Source: Muraenolepis orangiensis
Taxonomy: Eukaryota > Chordata > Actinopteri > Gadiformes > Muraenolepididae
DNA: 64,000 nt
NCBI GenBank assembly: GCA_027704905.1
Contig: CM051005.1
Coordinates: 33,065,873 to 33,129,872 of the forward strand
Reading direction: 5' to 3'
In this document: positions 59,371 to 64,000 of the stretch, in pieces
How positions within the stretch are numbered: position 1 is the stretch's first letter
Layout of the letters: each line of letters starts with the position of its first letter
The notes under the pieces: generated by a model
Database searches by the model: none
Told to the model about the DNA's origin: nothing
What the model saw: the letters and a program-made list of their open reading frames with translations, nothing else
Made by a program: the position numbers and the translations under genes

Positions 59371-59588
59371 CTGGAGGATTGAATCCTCTTTATTGGTACA
59401 CACACAGTGAAATTAGTTTCTCTGCATTTAACCCATGCTAGTATTAGGAGCAGTGGGAAGCTATTTTCTATACAGCGCCGGGTAGCAGTGAAGGGGTCTG
59501 GGGCCTTGCTTAAGGGCACCTCGGCAGTGCCCTGGTGTTTCGGGGACTTGAACCAAGCCCCAACCCACTGAGCTACTGCTGCAGCCCG
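59371..59588 (-). mobile_element. tRNA-derived SINE
   Basis: Same copy as at 42339-42551, in inverted orientation, with box A and box B motifs near the right end (59550-59588). Confidence 0.86.
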
Positions 59589-59632
59589 GAAGACACATTC
59601 ATGGCTGGAAGAAAAGGTGGAGGAAACAGAGG

Positions 59633-59708
<76 letters not shown>
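59633..59708. repeat. (CA)n microsatellite
   Basis: About 38 CA units, matching the run at the window start. Confidence 0.97.
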
Positions 59709-59710
<2 letters not shown>

Positions 59711-60795
59711 TTAGGATGCTAGGAGTTTGACTTCAACACCTCTACGTGGGAGTGATTTAACACCCTGAATTATATCCACCATATTATAACATTGTGAGCT
59801 TGGCATGAAGCACAGCAGCTCTCTCTCATGAGTCTTTGGAGGCTATTTGCTTCCTCAGTTGTAATGATGAAACCTGAGAAAGTCAATCTGAAATTCTCTG
59901 AAGGCTGGAATGAATCAAATAAAATATGGATTATGGTGCTGCCTGGTGATTTGGTTACAACGATGACCCATTTCATACTTTTAACTCCTACTTCTCTGGA
60001 TAGAGGCAATCTTTGTTAAATCTTCCTCATTTACATAACGTTATGATATGATAAGTCATGTATTATTTAGAATACTTTTTGCTAGGTGTTACGGCTGCCC
60101 TAGTGGAACCGGCCTGTAACATGGATGCTGTCCTCCCCTCTACTGGGTTATCCACAAACAGAGATATCCAAACACGTGTCATCTATTTGACATTGAACTA
60201 AACAAAACTGAAACGCTGATTGGCTGGCCTATCAGCGTGGACCAATCAGGGACCACACCCACACAGGCAACACATGAACTAATCAATCAACCAATCAATT
60301 CTCACAGGTCAACATGCTAGCGCCCCAGAAAACATGAACACAGGGAGGGACATTAACACAAACACAGACTTAAACTAGAACTATGACCAAGGTCAAACTA
60401 CGTTGGGCAGCAACTTAGTGACCACGAAACATGTCAAACTGTGTTTTAAACCAGAAAGAGTGTTTGATTAAAGGAAATTGTTTTACAATATAACGCTAAT
60501 GTCTTTCATGTAGTCTTGATAGGCAGGTAGGTTGGTAGGTACATACGTAGGGAGGTTGGTAGTGTTAGTGACCCATCTATCAGAATCAGGAAGATGATGT
60601 CCAATATGAATCATTCAGGATTAATGTAATGTATTTGCATTACATCATGTATTACATTTATTTATCCTATTTATCCCTGAAATAATGTATCAAAGTGCAA
60701 TATGAGTCTGAACTTCCACACTACTCCATTATAATATATCTATATATCTATATATCTATATCTATATAGATATATATCTATGGATATATATATAA
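59709..60795. repeat. Direct copy of 96-1167
   Basis: Non-coding and nearly identical to the window start except for small indels at about 60370-60430 and a shorter TATATC tract. No gene is seen. Confidence 0.88.
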
Positions 60796-60830
60796 TCTGT
60801 GTGACCAATACTCTATCTGATCATCTCTAC

Positions 60831-61255
60831 CTAGGAGACAGTTACTAAATAGGACCATCTCTAGGTCTAACTGGGAGACAGATACTGTATAGGACCATCT
60901 CCAGGTCTAGCTGGGAGATAGATACTGAATAGGACCATCTCTAGGTCTAACTGGGAGATACTGTATAGGACCATCTCCAGGTCTAGCTGGGAGACAGATA
61001 CTGTTTAGGACCATCTCCAAGTCTAGATGGCAGACAGATAGTTTAGGACCATCTCCACATCTAGATGGTAGACATATACTATTTAGGACCATCTCCAGGT
61101 CTTACTGGGAGACAGATACTGTCTAGGACCATCTCCAGGTCTAGCTGGGAGACAGATACTGAATAGGACCATCTCTAGGTCTAGCTGGGAGACAGCTACT
61201 CTATAGGACCATCTCTAGGTCTAGCTGGGAGACAGATATTGTAAAGGACCATCTT
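60831..61255. repeat. Minisatellite, about 11 units
   Basis: It has the same 40-bp unit as 1195-1550, with about two units more. Confidence 0.92.
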
Positions 61256-61507
61256 GTCTACTGGAGACGTATGTAAGGACTCTCTATGAGAGAGAACAGC
61301 TGCAACACATATCTCCCGCTGTTTCAGTGAAACGAGGCATGATGGATCTGGAGCCCTCGTCGGGTCCTTCCGTTCTTGCTGCTTCGCCACCTGGTAACAT
61401 TGTGTGTGTGTGTGTGTGTATGTTTGTGTGTCAACGTTTTTTACCTATGATGATCTAAGATCTACTAAGAATGGCTAGCAATTATATTGTTTAATGTAAT
61501 TTGATTA

Positions 61508-61650
61508 GTAGGCGCAGTCCTGTCACAGGAGTGGCTGGAGGGGGGAAACGTTGTGGCCTATTACAGCAAAGCACTGAGCAAAGCTGAGCACCGATATTGT
61601 GTCACTCGCAGGGAGCTGTTGTTGGCTGTAGTCTTTGCCATCCGACACAC
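61508..61650 (+). pseudogene. Gypsy RNase H fragment, short deletion form
   Basis: Direct copy of 1770-1913 with the same internal deletion. Confidence 0.85.
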
Positions 61651-61789
61651 TCTAATCTCTCATTTATAACATCTGGAACAAAAATTTGGAAAACTATTTG
61701 TAATGGACAGTATATATAGTTACAAATAAGTAAACACACGTATAAAATATGTAAACGGAAGTAAATCAAATATATGTCTAAATGGAATA

Positions 61790-62492
61790 TTTATTGTTGT
61801 ATTCACAATTTTATAATGCTTCATTTCAATTCGGGGCCAATGGAAAATCTCGCCTAGGGCTCCAACATTGCCAGGGCCGGCCCTGGCAATGTTGGAGGTC
61901 TCAGGCATGAGAAACACACATGGACGTTGTTTGGTGAACATGAACCCATGGCTGCAGTAAGAGTGTTTAAAAGGCCTTGTTTTCCTGTTAATGACAGTCA
62001 CATACATCTCATTATGTGTATTGGGGACTGGAACCCTTAAGGACCCTTTTGTTGTACAAAATGGATGGAATACAAATAATAATAACTTAAATTGATGTAG
62101 CGCCTTTCAAGCCTTTTACAGATACAAATAAATAAAGTGAATAAATAATAAATACATATGTAGAGAAAACCAAGTGAAACTGAGTAGTCAAAGTGTATAT
62201 ACTTCTGGTGCTTTAGGGACAGACCTATGGTTAAAGGGAGGGACACCAGGTCTTGGATGTGGTTCTGATTATACACATTCTGTTACACAAGGACACGTAG
62301 CTACATGGTGCACACACCTATACCATGTGATAGCAGCATAAACCTTTGACACAAACCTAGTCTTTCACAATGAGAACGTAATATGACCTTACTTTTCCGT
62401 TGTATGATGGGAATACCCAGCTGCTGAATTTTTTCCTAATGGAGTTTATCCATTATGGACAGTCCAGGATTTCAACACAAGGCACTCCAGAT
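61790..62492. repeat. Palindrome module
   Basis: Direct copy of 2040-2797 with the palindrome at 61860-61897. Several small deletions lie at 62310-62345. No gene is seen. Confidence 0.85.
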
Positions 62493-64000
62493 TTACATTC
62501 CCCCACAAGCCAACACGGACACAGCGCTGAAGGAACTGTACGGGGCTATCAGCGAACAGGAGTCGGCACACCCCGAGGCTGCTCTCATCGTGGCGGGGGA
62601 CTTCAACAAGGCGAACCTGAAGAAGGTTCTCCCGAAGTTCTACCAACACATAACGAGCAACACACGGGGCGAGCTGAACCTCGACCACTGCTACACCCCC
62701 TTCCGTGATGGCTACAAGGCCCTCCTCCGCCCACCGTTCGGCAAATCAGACCACCGCTCTATCCAGCTACTCCCCGCCTATAGGCAGAGACTGAAGCAGC
62801 AACCGATCGCTGTGAGGGAGGTCCAATGCTGGTCGGACCAATAGGACTCTATGCTGCAGGATTGTTTTGATCGCGTTGACTGGCACATGTTCCGCGTTGC
62901 CTCGGACAATAACATCAACGAGTACGCGTCGTCGGTCACCGGGTTCATCAAGAAGTGCATAGATGACGTTGTTCCGACCAAGTCGGTTCGGATATATCCC
63001 AACCAGAAACCGTGGATTAATGGCGATGTTCGCGCTGCCCTACACGCGCGTAACGCCGCCTTTGGCTCCGGGAATACGGAGGAATATACGAGAGCCCGTT
63101 ACGACCTCCGCAAGACCATCGTCACTGCCAAGGACAGACTGGAAGATAAATTCAAGAGCCACGACGCGAGGGGTATGTGGCAGGGGCTGCAGATGATAAC
63201 GAACTTCAGAGGGAGAACCAGTTGTGTAGAGAACTCCTCTACCTCCCTCCCAGGAGAGCTAAATACTTTTTTTGCTCGGTTCGACGTGAACGGCAGCCCG
63301 CCGAAGCAAGCGCTGCCTGAGGAGACCAGCCTGCTGAGCATCTCGGAGGCGGATGTGCGCCGCACCTTCAAGCGGCTGAACATCCGTAAGGCGGCAGGCC
63401 CCGACGACATCCCGGGCGGCGTCCTCCGAGCATGCGCAGACCAGTTGGCAGGAGTCTTTGCAGACATCTTCAACCTCTCACTGTCCCAGGCTGCTGTCCC
63501 CGTGGTCTTCAAGATGTCCACCATCGTGCCTGTCCCTAAACAACCCAAGGTAACATGCCTGAATGACTATAGACCTGTAGCCCTCACCTCGATTGTCAGC
63601 AAATGCTTCGAGAAGTTGGTCAATGACTTTATTTGCTCCGTGTTACCTGCCACGCTGGACCCATGGCAATTTGCATATCGTCAAAACAGATCCACGGACG
63701 ACGCAATTGCCATGGCCCTCCACACTGCCCTTTCCCACCTGGAGGGAAAGAACTGTTATGTGGGAATGCTGTTTGTGGACTACAGCTCAGCGTTCAACAC
63801 GATAGTTCCTGCCAAGCTCGACACCAAGCTTAGAGGTCTAGGCGTGCCCCCATCCACGTGCAGCTGGATACTGGACCTCCTGTCGGACCGCCGCCAGGTG
63901 GTGAGGATGGGCAGCACCACCTCAGAGCCACTGACCCTCAACACGGGAGCCCCTCAGGGATGCATGCTGAGCCCTCTCCTCTACTCCCTCTACACCCACG
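62493..64000 (+). pseudogene. L2/CR1-like LINE, broken copy cut by the window end
   Basis: Direct copy of 2798-4270: endonuclease end (IPPQANTD, GDFNKANL, SDHRS), the CAATAG stop at about 62841, the 12-bp deletion near AKDRLED, and RT to PQGCMLSPLL. It differs by a few substitutions; for example DDIPGG here against DNIPGG at 3700. Confidence 0.92.

Overview
This 64-kb window is vertebrate nuclear DNA, almost certainly from a teleost fish. The signs are an intron-containing serum amyloid A (SAA) gene, very abundant (CA)n microsatellites, chromodomain-type Ty3/gypsy retrotransposons, L2/CR1-like and I-like LINEs, a fish-type tRNA-derived SINE, and hAT transposons with 8-bp target duplications. 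The extreme CA-repeat density would suit a codfish-like genome, but that is only a guess. There is no bacterial-style gene content. Nearly every long open frame belongs to a mobile element or is an artefact of a simple repeat.

The host content is an SAA cluster. One copy, on the + strand at 12418-13422, has promoter, non-coding exon 1, three coding exons and poly(A) signal, but its C-terminus is frameshifted. Four further copies are broken: 33483-34655 (-), 46740-47391 (-), 50061-50464 (+, entering from a gap) and 56400-57090 (+). A much older exon-4 relic follows three of the copies (14296, 45722 and 57965).

The window is a mosaic of one duplicated block. In + orientation the block reads: gypsy RNase H fragment, palindrome module, (CA)n, SAA, SAA 3' flank with relic exon, SINE, (CA)n, 40-bp minisatellite, short RNase H fragment, palindrome module, LINE. 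Region 1-17498 carries it in + orientation, with the second half placed first. Regions 32654-36100 and 36118-49060 carry it inverted. Region 54717-64000 carries it in + orientation again. Regions 36-49 kb and 54.7-64 kb therefore form a large inverted repeat around a centre holding a 1000-N gap, an SAA exon-4 copy and an LTR split by a nearly intact LINE.

Later insertions decorate single copies. They include hAT elements at 9279-11678, 15374-16454 and 43403-45345, the latter two each with another hAT nested inside; an I-like LINE stub; three chromodomain gypsy elements (18785-25431 as a tandem LTR-internal-LTR-internal-LTR array, and 27841-32653); and a minus-strand LTR plus gag fragment with a 24-bp coding minisatellite (17505-18723). 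Empty sites in the sister copies show these came after the block duplications.

Two gaps of exactly 1000 N (25437-26436 and 49061-50060) are placeholders. The order and orientation of blocks around them should be treated with caution. I found no new defence or enzymatic system. The most interesting biology is the recent amplification, inversion and decay of an acute-phase gene by repeats.
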